Assembly (NCBI GenBank): GCA_002825465.1
Contig: PJER01000026.1
Span: 1-34,601, forward strand
Origin: Candidatus Thorarchaeota archaeon MP8T_1
Lineage (GTDB): Archaea > Asgardarchaeota > Thorarchaeia > Thorarchaeales > Thorarchaeaceae
DNA: 34,601 bases
Direction: 5' to 3'
In this document: positions 7,756 through 14,452 of the stretch, piece by piece
Layout: each line of letters starts with the position of its first letter
Position numbering within the stretch: the first letter of the stretch is position 1
Notes under the pieces: model-generated
Told to the model about the DNA's origin: nothing
Database searches by the model: none
The model's input: only the letters and a program-made list of their open reading frames with translations
Made by a program: the position numbers and the translations under genes

Positions 7756-8373
7756 GTGGCAATCGTGTCCTTAATACAAATCCTTGCACTTTGTGGAATG
7801 CTCAGTCCAATCATCTATACAGTAATGTGGATTGTCGGTGGATACCTTCATCCGGAATATAGTCACATTCGTCAAGATGTGAGCACACTGATTTCAAAAG
7901 GTGCTCCGAACAAGCGGTTGATGGATGCTTTCATCATTACATCAAGCGGCTTACTGCTCGTATTCTATCTGGGACTTCATTGGGGTATCAATGGGGGAAC
8001 TGGTTCACTTCTAGGTTCAGCTCTCTTCATTTGCAGTGGAATACTTGGATTTCTTGTGGCACTCTTCTTTCCATTAGATGAGGGTGGTACAATGATCTCT
8101 ACTACAGCTAAATTACACTTTGGACTGATTGCACTATCAGGGTTATTTGCTACAGCTGGAATGTTCATGCTCTGGCTTCAATTATCGATTGATGCTGTAT
8201 GGAATACCTTTGCAACATTCTCACTGATTTCAGGAATTTTGTCACTAGTTTTGGTATTCGCCACAACTGCTGCGACAAAGAGTAATTACCTTGGTCTTGT
8301 TGAACGATTCATGATCTATGTATACCAAGTGTATTACTTCATACTTGCATTCATGATTTACCTGGTAAATTGA
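7756..8373 (+). CDS. DUF998 family integral membrane protein
   Basis: Hydrophobic protein of 205 aa with six predicted membrane helices. The loop HPEYSHIRQDVSTLISKGAPNK (about 33-54) and the LFFPLDEGG segment after helix 3 are characteristic of DUF998 proteins, whose function is unknown. The frame is closed upstream (stop at 7729-7731), so the start is GTG 7756 or the GTG three codons later; no clear ribosome binding site is seen. It ends only 2 nt before the convergent stop of the GTPase-like gene, so the two transcripts must overlap or terminate inside each other. Confidence 0.78.
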   Translation: MAIVSLIQILALCGMLSPIIYTVMWIVGGYLHPEYSHIRQDVSTLISKGAPNKRLMDAFIITSSGLLLVFYLGLHWGINGGTGSLLGSALFICSGILGFLVALFFPLDEGGTMISTTAKLHFGLIALSGLFATAGMFMLWLQLSIDAVWNTFATFSLISGILSLVLVFATTAATKSNYLGLVERFMIYVYQVYYFILAFMIYLVN

Positions 8374-8375
8374 GA

Positions 8376-8939
8376 TTATTCATTCTCTTTCATGTAAATC
8401 TCATTTGCCAATATTTTGAATGCTTCTTCAATATTCTCTCCGGTATTTAGTCTGATGAAAAATATGGGAACAAGAAGATCTTCTGCCATCTCGCGAAGTC
8501 TTTCAGCCTGACCTTTCACAAGTTTTAGTGACCGATCGACAATGATAATTGTTGGAATCGGATATCCAATGTGAATATTGACCGAGTCAATGAAGTTTGA
8601 TAATTCTGCATGAAGATGTTCTCTCGTTGGATTTGCACAGAGGATCAATCCCGCAAATCTTCTGAAATAGTCCTTTGGTTCTAAAGTATTGTAAATCTCC
8701 CATACCCATGCACCATGGAGCTCTAGGTCCAACTCTAGAGTGGATATCTTCCCTGCTTTTGATACAGTAGTGTGTTTTGTCCACTCATCCTTAGGCCACA
8801 TAGTCCTGAGAGATTCCTTAGCTATACTTCTCGGGTCTGTAAGCGACCTGTCAAGTAGCTTAGCACAGTAACTAAAACCTAACTCTTCATCCCCTGCCAC
8901 CAGGACTCGATACGTATCTGGTCTCGAACTCAGGATCAC
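8376..8939 (-). CDS. Degenerate Ras-superfamily GTPase-like protein
   Basis: Protein of 187 aa with the layout of a small GTPase but eroded nucleotide-binding motifs. The strand plus P-loop position reads YRVLVAGDEELGFS (10-23): the GxxxxG spacing is kept but Phe22 replaces the catalytic Lys. The DxxG position has only HG (75-76). The NKxD position reads IIVDRSLK (133-139). The C-terminal G5 region is intact: RLNTGENIEEAFKILANEI (163-181), nearly identical in pattern to Ras-family SAKTGENVEEAF. GTP binding is therefore doubtful; a scaffold or regulatory pseudo-GTPase is plausible. Start GTG 8939 follows GGAGG (8944-8948) by 4 nt. It has its own TATA-like box and lies downstream of the iron operon. 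Abundant divergent small GTPases are typical of Asgard archaea. Confidence 0.65.
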   Translation of the reverse strand: MILSSRPDTYRVLVAGDEELGFSYCAKLLDRSLTDPRSIAKESLRTMWPKDEWTKHTTVSKAGKISTLELDLELHGAWVWEIYNTLEPKDYFRRFAGLILCANPTREHLHAELSNFIDSVNIHIGYPIPTIIIVDRSLKLVKGQAERLREMAEDLLVPIFFIRLNTGENIEEAFKILANEIYMKENE

Positions 8940-9000
8940 TCCACCTCCAATGATACTTTTGAGTTGATTGAATTTGTCAAATAATGGTATAGCTTGTTGA

Positions 9001-9011
9001 AATATATTTAG
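9001..9011 (-). promoter_or_regulatory. TATA-like box for the GTPase-like gene
   Basis: On the minus strand this reads TAAATATATTT, lying about 62-72 nt before the GTG start at 8939. Archaeal spacing predicts a transcript start near 8975-8980 and a leader of about 40 nt that includes the GGAGGTGG ribosome binding site. Confidence 0.45.
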
Positions 9012-9037
9012 TCTGATAAATCAAATGTGTGTATTCA

Positions 9038-9043
9038 AAAAAG
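9038..9043 (-). terminator. Oligo-T tract after the iron operon
   Basis: Six consecutive T on the minus strand, about 55 nt past the stop of the dtxR-like gene. Archaeal RNA polymerase can terminate at oligo-T without a hairpin, and no convincing stem is seen here. Candidate end of the feo transcript. Confidence 0.3.
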
Positions 9044-9095
9044 CACTTATCAACTTTAATGTTCTATAGTTGTCTCCGCAGCATCTACTAGCCCA

Positions 9096-9494
9096 TCATT
9101 TCCTTTGCTTATTCATGAATAATGCAAGTTTGTCTATAGTTTCCTTGTGGACGACATGTTCAATCTCACATGCGTCACTTTTTGCGATTTGTTCTTCTAC
9201 TCCGATAAGAATGAGGAAATCCCTGAGAGTGTTATGCCTTCTATCCAGCATCTCTGCAATCTTACGTCCCTTCTCAGTCAGATTGACATGCTGATATCTC
9301 TGATACTCCGCCATTCCAAGAGCATCAAGTTTCTGCAAGGCTGAGGTCACACTTGGTGCTCGTACATCTAGCTTCTTTGCTATGTCAGAAGGAGCTGCTG
9401 ATCCATATTTCTCCTCTAATTCGTAAATGGTCTTCATATACATCTCAAGAGCTTGTGAAAGCTCTACCTCTTCAGACTGTTTCTTAGATGCTAT
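9096..9494 (-). CDS. DtxR-family iron-dependent repressor (short form, probable ATA start)
   Basis: Metal-dependent transcriptional repressor. EMYMKTIYELEE aligns with EMYLRTIYELEE of DtxR, whose Met10 is a primary-site metal ligand. The HTH follows (PSDIAKKLDVRAPSVTSALQKL), then VNLTEKGRKIAEMLDRRH, then DACEIEHV matching DtxR Cys102, Glu105 and His106. The SH3-like third domain is absent. The only ATG in frame (9443) would make the Met10 equivalent the initiator and delete the first helix, so it is unlikely. Upstream to the frame's stop there is no ATG, GTG or TTG. However, ATA at 9494-9492 overlaps the preceding stop (ATAG) and sits 7 nt after GGAGGG (9507-9502). I take ATA as the start. 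Last gene of the feo operon and its probable repressor. Family certain, start uncertain. Confidence 0.85.
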   Translation of the reverse strand: MASKKQSEEVELSQALEMYMKTIYELEEKYGSAAPSDIAKKLDVRAPSVTSALQKLDALGMAEYQRYQHVNLTEKGRKIAEMLDRRHNTLRDFLILIGVEEQIAKSDACEIEHVVHKETIDKLALFMNKQRK

Positions 9495-9772
9495 TTCTTT
9501 TCCCTCCTTGATTCTACGTATTTTCTTCCTTTCTCAGTTACAAACAAGGCTTTTCCAAGTTTGTCAGTATTTCCACACGAATCGGACACACTGCATCCCG
9601 AACATGATGAGCTTTCTTTACAATTCGTGTCACTCAATCGTAAGTAACCCTTCTGGCAAAGTAGATCAATTATATCATCTAACGTTTCAATCTGAACTCC
9701 TACTTGCCGGGCAATCTCACGTTTATCAACAACCCTTCCCTCAACTATGAGTTCGAGTACTTTACCAATCAC
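9491..9772 (-). CDS. FeoC-like winged-helix protein with four-cysteine motif
   Basis: Small 93-aa protein resembling FeoC, the cytosolic Fe-S winged-helix partner of FeoB. Residues about 1-48 form the HTH: KVLELIVEGRVVDKREIARQ, then QIETLDDIIDLLCQKGYLRL. Four cysteines follow as C51-x5-C57-x2-C60-x5-C66, close to the C-x4-C-x2-C-x5-C arrangement of enteric FeoC that holds an oxygen-sensitive cluster. The end (ALFVTEKGRKYVESRR) resembles the wing of winged-helix regulators. A longer frame exists to 9871, but GTG 9772 is chosen: it overlaps the upstream stop (GTGA, 9769-9772), follows GGAGGG at suitable spacing, and begins exactly at the HTH. Lies between a membrane protein and the DtxR-type repressor, so it probably senses iron or oxygen for the operon. 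Confidence 0.78.
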   Translation of the reverse strand: MIGKVLELIVEGRVVDKREIARQVGVQIETLDDIIDLLCQKGYLRLSDTNCKESSSCSGCSVSDSCGNTDKLGKALFVTEKGRKYVESRREKK

Positions 9773-10257
9773 TCTGAATATCCCTCCATTGATCTTGGAT
9801 GTAATTTCTCTCGTAAATGTCCCAAAACCCACAACAGACCAGTGGAAGCCATTAACATCAAAAACAACCAAAGTGATGGAGTGATATCATTCAGAATATT
9901 CCACTGTATCCAATCTTCGAACTGTAAAACCCATCCTAGGAAGTTAGTTCCAATCACGAGTACCTGCAGTCCAAAAAGTATTGCGGCTAATATATAGCCT
10001 ACAGCAATAAACGCATATCCCTCTTGTTCATTCTTTGAGAGAGGTCTCACACCTGTAAGAAAGACTGCAGCAACTATCATGAGCAGAAATCCACCTACAA
10101 GATCTCCGAAACCAACAATGGGACCAATGAATCCAAATGCAACAAAAATCTGCATCACTCCCACTACGATATAGGTCAGCCCTACGATAAAGGCAAGTCG
10201 AGCTGGCCAAGCTCCATCTTCAGGTACTCCTATTGCATCAGAGTATCTTCTAGCCAA
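9769..10257 (-). CDS. Four-helix membrane protein of the feo operon
   Basis: I do not recognise a family. The 162-aa protein has four hydrophobic helices at about 22-43, 48-69, 81-105 and 126-147, with short polar ends. No His- or Cys-rich motif is visible. The start is TTG 10257, strongly supported by AGGAGGT (10265-10271) with 7 nt spacing, and it overlaps the end of the FeoB permease gene by 8 nt. It overlaps the FeoC-like gene by 4 nt at its own end. Tight embedding in the operon suggests a subunit or accessory of the FeoB transporter, perhaps replacing FeoB transmembrane or assembly functions. This is inference from position only. Confidence 0.75.
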   Translation of the reverse strand: MARRYSDAIGVPEDGAWPARLAFIVGLTYIVVGVMQIFVAFGFIGPIVGFGDLVGGFLLMIVAAVFLTGVRPLSKNEQEGYAFIAVGYILAAILFGLQVLVIGTNFLGWVLQFEDWIQWNILNDITPSLWLFLMLMASTGLLWVLGHLREKLHPRSMEGYSE

Positions 10258-11566
10258 TGAAGAGACCTCCTATGAAGATGACACCTAGTGCTACAAGATA
10301 TGCTAGAATGAGCTGGTATATGATGGAAAATGCAGTCCATCTCCATGAACCTGTTTCCTTTCGAATGGCACCAATAGTTGCTAAACATGGAATGTAGAGC
10401 AGCACGAATACCATTAGGGCAAAAGCAGTGAGAGGTGTGATACTCGCTGTAAGCGCAGAAGCTAAAGTAGCTGAACCTCCAACTGCATAGATGATTGATA
10501 ATGTCTGAACTACAGCTTCTTTTGCAATGAATCCGAAAACAAGAGCCGTGACTATTTGCCAAGTAAAACCGAGGGGCATGAAAATGGGTTCAATCAACTT
10601 TCCGAGTAAACTTGCAAAGGAAGAATCTACAGGCACTCCATAGCCTGCAAACCCAAATGAAGAGAGGAACCACATGATGATGCTTCCAATGAGTAAGTAT
10701 GTTCCTGCAGTCTTGAGAAATGTCAATCCACGGTCCCACATATGCCGGAATGAACCATGTGCAGTTGGAATCTGATATTGAGAAAGTTCCATGAGGAGTG
10801 ATGAGGACTCTTCCCTGAAGAGTGTCTTTTTGAAAATCAATGAGACAACAATAGCCATGATGATTCCTAGAATATACATCAGAAATACCATCGTGCCTGC
10901 AAAATCTGGGAAGAATACACCTGCTATTAGAATGTAGACTGGTAACCTTCCTGCGCATGACATCAATGGACTAACAAGGACTGTGGTAAGTCTGTTGGAT
11001 TCACCGTCAACTGTCCGTGCTGCCATTACAGCCGCAACACTACATCCAAAACCAAGGAGTAGAGGAATGAAACTTCTCCCATGTAACCCCATTTTCATCA
11101 TGAACCGATCCATCACAAATGCGGCTCGAGAAAGGTATCCTGTATCTTCAAGAACTGATATTGCCAAGTAGAGAAAGAAGATAGGTGGCACAAATGTAAG
11201 GATGAACCCTACTCCAGAGAGTAATCCATTCGTTACTAATGATGCTAACCATGGAACTGGAATCTGAGAAGTGAATGTTCCTAGATATTCAAAGAATTTT
11301 GTGATCATCTCCATAAAAACCAGAGAGGTCTCAAAGGTGAAATGAAACATAGCCCACATTGTCACAAGAAAGATTGGGAGTCCAAGATACTTGTGTAGAA
11401 GAACTCTATCCAGCATATCGCTGAGAATCCATTTATGGTCACCTGGTTCATAGACCTCACACAGGATACTTCCTATGACTTCGTAACGCTCATCTGCTAG
11501 CGCAAGTTGAGGATCAATCCCTATATCTTCGGATTCTTCTTCGAAATGCTCACCTTGCTCACTCAC
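10250..11566 (-). CDS. feoB: FeoB permease half (split ferrous iron transporter)
   Basis: Membrane domain of FeoB, the Fe(II) importer, encoded separately from its G domain. After a short acidic lead, ADERYEVIGSILCEV and LSDMLDRVLLHKYLGLPIFLVTMWAMF match the start of the FeoB core. Gate repeats follow, with FLYLAISVLEDTGYLSRAAFVMDRFM, GFGCSVAAVMAAR, SPLMSCAGRLPVY and FGFIAKEAVVQTLS, all standard FeoB signatures including the conserved Cys residues. About 438 aa fits the permease half of a normal 650-770 aa FeoB. Start GTG 11566 overlaps the G-domain stop (GTGA, 11563-11566) and has its own GGAGGT at 11573-11578 with 6 nt spacing. The fission is therefore a real two-cistron arrangement rather than a frameshift. 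Confidence 0.93.
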   Translation of the reverse strand: MSEQGEHFEEESEDIGIDPQLALADERYEVIGSILCEVYEPGDHKWILSDMLDRVLLHKYLGLPIFLVTMWAMFHFTFETSLVFMEMITKFFEYLGTFTSQIPVPWLASLVTNGLLSGVGFILTFVPPIFFLYLAISVLEDTGYLSRAAFVMDRFMMKMGLHGRSFIPLLLGFGCSVAAVMAARTVDGESNRLTTVLVSPLMSCAGRLPVYILIAGVFFPDFAGTMVFLMYILGIIMAIVVSLIFKKTLFREESSSLLMELSQYQIPTAHGSFRHMWDRGLTFLKTAGTYLLIGSIIMWFLSSFGFAGYGVPVDSSFASLLGKLIEPIFMPLGFTWQIVTALVFGFIAKEAVVQTLSIIYAVGGSATLASALTASITPLTAFALMVFVLLYIPCLATIGAIRKETGSWRWTAFSIIYQLILAYLVALGVIFIGGLFIG

Positions 11567-12378
11567 AATGAGACCTCCAGAACTTGTTTCTTTATTTCAG
11601 GATCAATGATTAGATTGAGAATCTCAGGGTCTCGTTCAAGAAGTTTCAAAGCCAACCACCGTGGAGGAAATCGTTCCCTCAGTTCCTTGTCCTTCTCTAC
11701 AATTGCTACAATTTGCTTGAGCTTGGCTTCAATGTCTGTACGGTATTTTATTGCAGGAGGTCTGAGACGTTCGTACTCTCCATGATGGTGGAATTTGGGA
11801 TGATAATGAAGGTGGTCACTCCCATTTATGTCACCAGGCATATGCTCTGTAGGAGTATCGTCATTCTTTGAAAATTCAAGAACATGTTCAGGAGTGACTC
11901 CTAAGATCTTATCCTTGAGTTCATCAATACCCTCTTTCTTAGTTGCAGTGGTCGCAATGACAGGAGCACCTAGTTTTCTTGATAGAGCATCAATGTCAAT
12001 TCTGTCTCCCCTTGATTCGACAATATCATACATATTGAGGACTACAACGAGATTCACTTGCAATTCAATCAAGAGTAATGTAAGGTAGAGATTTCGCTCT
12101 AACTGTGAAGCATTGAGAATATCAACAACAACGTCAGGTCTATGGTCGACGATGTACTGCCGAGCTACTCGCTCATCTTCTGAGACAGCTGAAAGGCTAT
12201 AGACACCGGGTAGGTCAACAACCTCAAACTCGTATCCACCATGAGAGTAGTATCCTTCTTTCTTTTCAACAGTCTTACCTGGCCAGTTACCAGTGTGTTG
12301 CTTTAGACCAGTAAGTGAGTTGAAAATCACTGACTTTCCAACATTGGGATTGCCAATGAGAGCCACACGAATCTTCAA
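11563..12378 (-). CDS. feoB: FeoB GTPase half with His-rich insert
   Basis: N-terminal G domain of FeoB as a 271-aa stand-alone protein. G1 is GNPNVGKS (9-16), switch region HTGNWPGKTVEKKEG, G3 DLPGVYSLS (55-63), G4 NMYD (115-118) and G5 TATKKEG (144-150). The helical GDI-like region after the G domain (about 205-270) is present, ending just where the permease half begins. A His-rich stretch at 179-199 (seven His: 179, 189, 191, 193, 197-199) interrupts the G domain to GDI linker and is not part of a usual FeoB. It probably binds metal. Translation is coupled to feoA (ATGA, 12375-12378) and to the permease half (GTGA). It should bind GTP and gate the FeoB permease in trans. Confidence 0.92.
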   Translation of the reverse strand: MKIRVALIGNPNVGKSVIFNSLTGLKQHTGNWPGKTVEKKEGYYSHGGYEFEVVDLPGVYSLSAVSEDERVARQYIVDHRPDVVVDILNASQLERNLYLTLLLIELQVNLVVVLNMYDIVESRGDRIDIDALSRKLGAPVIATTATKKEGIDELKDKILGVTPEHVLEFSKNDDTPTEHMPGDINGSDHLHYHPKFHHHGEYERLRPPAIKYRTDIEAKLKQIVAIVEKDKELRERFPPRWLALKLLERDPEILNLIIDPEIKKQVLEVSL

Positions 12379-12800
12379 TGACTGACCTCCTCCACGAGTA
12401 TCTTTCTAGCAAGACCATGGCCCAAAGCAACTCGAGTACCACGTATTTCAATAAGTACAGGTCCGTGACGACTGCCCTGAACTACAGTAAAGGTACACCC
12501 CTTTGTTAATCCCAAGTCAAGAAGACGCCGTAAAATAATTCCGCTATCTTGCTGATGTTTCTGATGAAATCCCGGCCTGAACCAATGGTGTCCGTGGCGG
12601 CGTTCTCCCCACCCACGGTGCTTGTGTTTTCCAAAGCCTTTCCGTTTCCACCTATCCTCAGAGATGCCAACTAGTTTACACACTGTACCTGATTTAACTG
12701 AAATAAGCGGTCTACCACTGATCTGGTCTATTTCTGTCCCTTTCTCGTCCATCGCATTGGCATCCTGGCTTTCGGACTTACGTGTGACTGACGTAATCAT
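12375..12800 (-). CDS. feoA: FeoA-domain protein with His/Arg-rich insertion
   Basis: SH3-like FeoA protein, a partner of FeoB in ferrous iron uptake. The fold begins at LISVKSGTVCKLVGI (32-46) and resumes at LRRLLDLGLTKGCTFTVVQ (90-108), then PVLIEIRGTRVALGHGLARKILVEE. Normal FeoA is about 75-80 aa; this protein has 141. It has a polar N-terminal extension (1-31) and an insertion at 51-84 rich in His, Arg, Gly and Trp (His59, 61, 69, 71, 72, 79, 82). Seven His in about 24 residues suggests metal binding. First gene of the six-gene operon. Its ATG lies 4 nt from a tandem palindromic operator and 35 nt from the TATA box. Stop overlaps the next start (ATGA). Confidence 0.9.
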   Translation of the reverse strand: MITSVTRKSESQDANAMDEKGTEIDQISGRPLISVKSGTVCKLVGISEDRWKRKGFGKHKHRGWGERRHGHHWFRPGFHQKHQQDSGIILRRLLDLGLTKGCTFTVVQGSRHGPVLIEIRGTRVALGHGLARKILVEEVSH

Positions 12801-12804
12801 GAAG

Positions 12805-12835
12805 TTAGTCTTGTCTAAGACTTAGACGAGTCTAA
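12805..12835 (-). promoter_or_regulatory. Tandem DtxR-type operator
   Basis: Two 14-nt palindromes separated by 3 nt. The promoter-proximal one (12822-12835) is a perfect TTAGAC-N2-GTCTAA; the other (12805-12818) is TTAGTC-N2-GTCTAA with one mismatch. They begin directly next to the TATA box and cover the expected start site. The form is like binding sites of DtxR/SirR-family metal repressors, and the operon encodes such a protein. Repression of feo under iron sufficiency is the natural inference. Confidence 0.65.
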
Positions 12836-12843
12836 CATATAAG
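12836..12843 (-). promoter_or_regulatory. TATA box of the feo operon
   Basis: On the minus strand CTTATATG, abutting the perfect palindrome. Transcription would start near 12815, giving a leader of roughly 15 nt before the feoA ATG at 12800. Confidence 0.5.
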
Positions 12844-12881
12844 CATATTCAATCGTACATGAACTCATTCTAGGTTATTAC

Positions 12882-14309
12882 TTAGAGCTTTTCGAATCTA
12901 GCATTGACAACTCCGTTACAATAGGGACATTCTGCCTGTGCAGGTCCCACCCAATCAATCTCTTCATGTTTTAGCGGTCCCGAACAATGCGGACATTTTG
13001 TTGGAAGACGAAATACTCGATAAGATTCAGAAGAGTCTTCTGGTGCTTTACGATATTCTTCTGGGACATCTTCAATCAAAATATCAAAGGATTCTATTTT
13101 TTCGATTTTAGTATCTTTTCTGGATTTCTTTATCACATATCCAATTAACACGATAGTACATATGATAAAGCTGCCAATCATAGTCGGAATAACAAGTTCT
13201 ACTCCCGGAATAATTGGAACAAGTTCAATATCATAAAATCCTGAAGAACTACCATCTATTGAATTCTCGATTACATCAATCAGTACAAATGTCGTTTTAC
13301 TAATTGTGAATGTAATTTCTGGAAAATCGCCAGAGCTGCTACCACTTGATGTTGTTATGTTGTCAATAGTAAGGTTGAGCAAGGTTTCAAGCCAAGTTTC
13401 ATGATCAACAGTTATTTTCCAAGTACCTGGTTCCAATACCGCATAGTAACGCCGTATACCATCTTCATCAAGAACTTGCTCTATAAGATCAATACCAGGA
13501 AGAAGTTCAAGACCATACCATAAGTAGTTCCTTGGAATTTTATAATATTCTCCAAGAGACTCGTCTGGTATGACTGCGTGTGTATTATATTTCAAATAAA
13601 TATCGTAGATTCGAAGGTCATAGTCATAATCATCTTCGTCATATTCGCCATATTCTATGACCAGGTATTTTATACTTCGACCACCATCTATACCGAGGTT
13701 AGTATAGATATCTCTGCTACTAGATCCGTCGTATGATGATATTATTTTGTCATCTCCCATTGTAAACGTAAAAGTCATGTTATGAGTTAATTCACTATGC
13801 GTACTATAAGGCACGTAAGCATGACTGACATACTCTGAATGAAATGGATAGAATCTGTTCCCATAAAATGCAGAAATTGAAGGATTAGTCAGAGGTTCGT
13901 AATAGTATGAAAACACTACAGGATTATACATTTCATCCATTAGGTAGACATACAGGTGTCCTCGATCTTGACCCTCAGTGCTATGAATGTACATTGAAGT
14001 TGAGAAATCCTCCAAAGCAACCAGTTGGAATGGCTCATCGAACTCGTGTACGAATGTAGGACCGTGTTGCCCTCCAATGTCAGTGACATTGTTAAAGCTG
14101 ATATAATTTCCATCCGACTCCATTTCGCCATAAGTAATAGGTGTCAAGGATTTCCACTCATCTACTCTTGAGAATCCTGTTGTGTTTGAACAATCGTAAT
14201 GCCACACTATACTATCATCTTGGGATATTGTGTGTGAATCAATAAGGGGAATATTTTGAATAGATATACAGGATACCAGTATGATGATGAGTATGATGCG
14301 TTTCATCAT
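12882..14309 (-). CDS. Secreted/membrane protein with cytoplasmic zinc ribbon
   Basis: No recognised enzyme domain. A signal peptide (residues about 2-24) leads into a large extracytoplasmic region of about 350 residues rich in Tyr, Asp and Ser. Its beta-rich look (WHYDCSNTTGF, VALEDFSTSMYIHS) recalls lectin or jelly-roll folds, which is a weak suggestion. One membrane helix (about 370-393) follows, then a Lys-rich stop-transfer (KKSRKDTK). The cytoplasmic tail ends in a zinc ribbon, CPHC...CPYC (FRLPTKCPHCSGPL and AQAECPYCNGV). The arrangement, an outside sensor domain with an inside metal-binding knuckle, suggests a surface sensor or adaptor. It shares a divergent promoter region with the LarA-like gene. 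Confidence 0.7.
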   Translation of the reverse strand: MMKRIILIIILVSCISIQNIPLIDSHTISQDDSIVWHYDCSNTTGFSRVDEWKSLTPITYGEMESDGNYISFNNVTDIGGQHGPTFVHEFDEPFQLVALEDFSTSMYIHSTEGQDRGHLYVYLMDEMYNPVVFSYYYEPLTNPSISAFYGNRFYPFHSEYVSHAYVPYSTHSELTHNMTFTFTMGDDKIISSYDGSSSRDIYTNLGIDGGRSIKYLVIEYGEYDEDDYDYDLRIYDIYLKYNTHAVIPDESLGEYYKIPRNYLWYGLELLPGIDLIEQVLDEDGIRRYYAVLEPGTWKITVDHETWLETLLNLTIDNITTSSGSSSGDFPEITFTISKTTFVLIDVIENSIDGSSSGFYDIELVPIIPGVELVIPTMIGSFIICTIVLIGYVIKKSRKDTKIEKIESFDILIEDVPEEYRKAPEDSSESYRVFRLPTKCPHCSGPLKHEEIDWVGPAQAECPYCNGVVNARFEKL

Positions 14310-14330
14310 AGTGGACCATCAGTTGCCAAA

Positions 14331-14342
14331 CGATATATATTA
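14331..14342. promoter_or_regulatory. Shared AT-rich TATA region for two divergent genes
   Basis: CGATATATATTA lies between the start of the zinc-ribbon membrane gene (14309, minus) and the LarA-like gene (plus). It can serve as a TATA box in either direction. Spacing suggests the minus transcript starts at or near its ATG (almost leaderless), while the plus transcript has a leader of some tens of nt. Confidence 0.4.
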
Positions 14343-14452
14343 TTGTCCTACCTCCTTTCTTTTCATCAGATGCTAAAATCATCCTAGTCCTTATTTTGAA
14401 TCAACCGCAACCGTTACATATCGAATCTTATTCATGCTATATGGGGAACAAA

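Noticed and set aside
9007..9020. A further DtxR-type site upstream of the GTPase-like gene (TTTAGTCTGATAAA)
   Set aside because: Only one half resembles the feo operator; the other half does not match.
9773..9871. N-terminal 33-residue extension of the FeoC-like protein
   Set aside because: It lies wholly inside the membrane-protein gene, lacks FeoC similarity, and GTG 9772 with GGAGGG is a better start.
11563..11578. Frameshift as the cause of the split feoB
   Set aside because: The second cistron has its own GGAGGT and GTG start overlapping the stop, and the chain of overlaps recurs at the other junctions.
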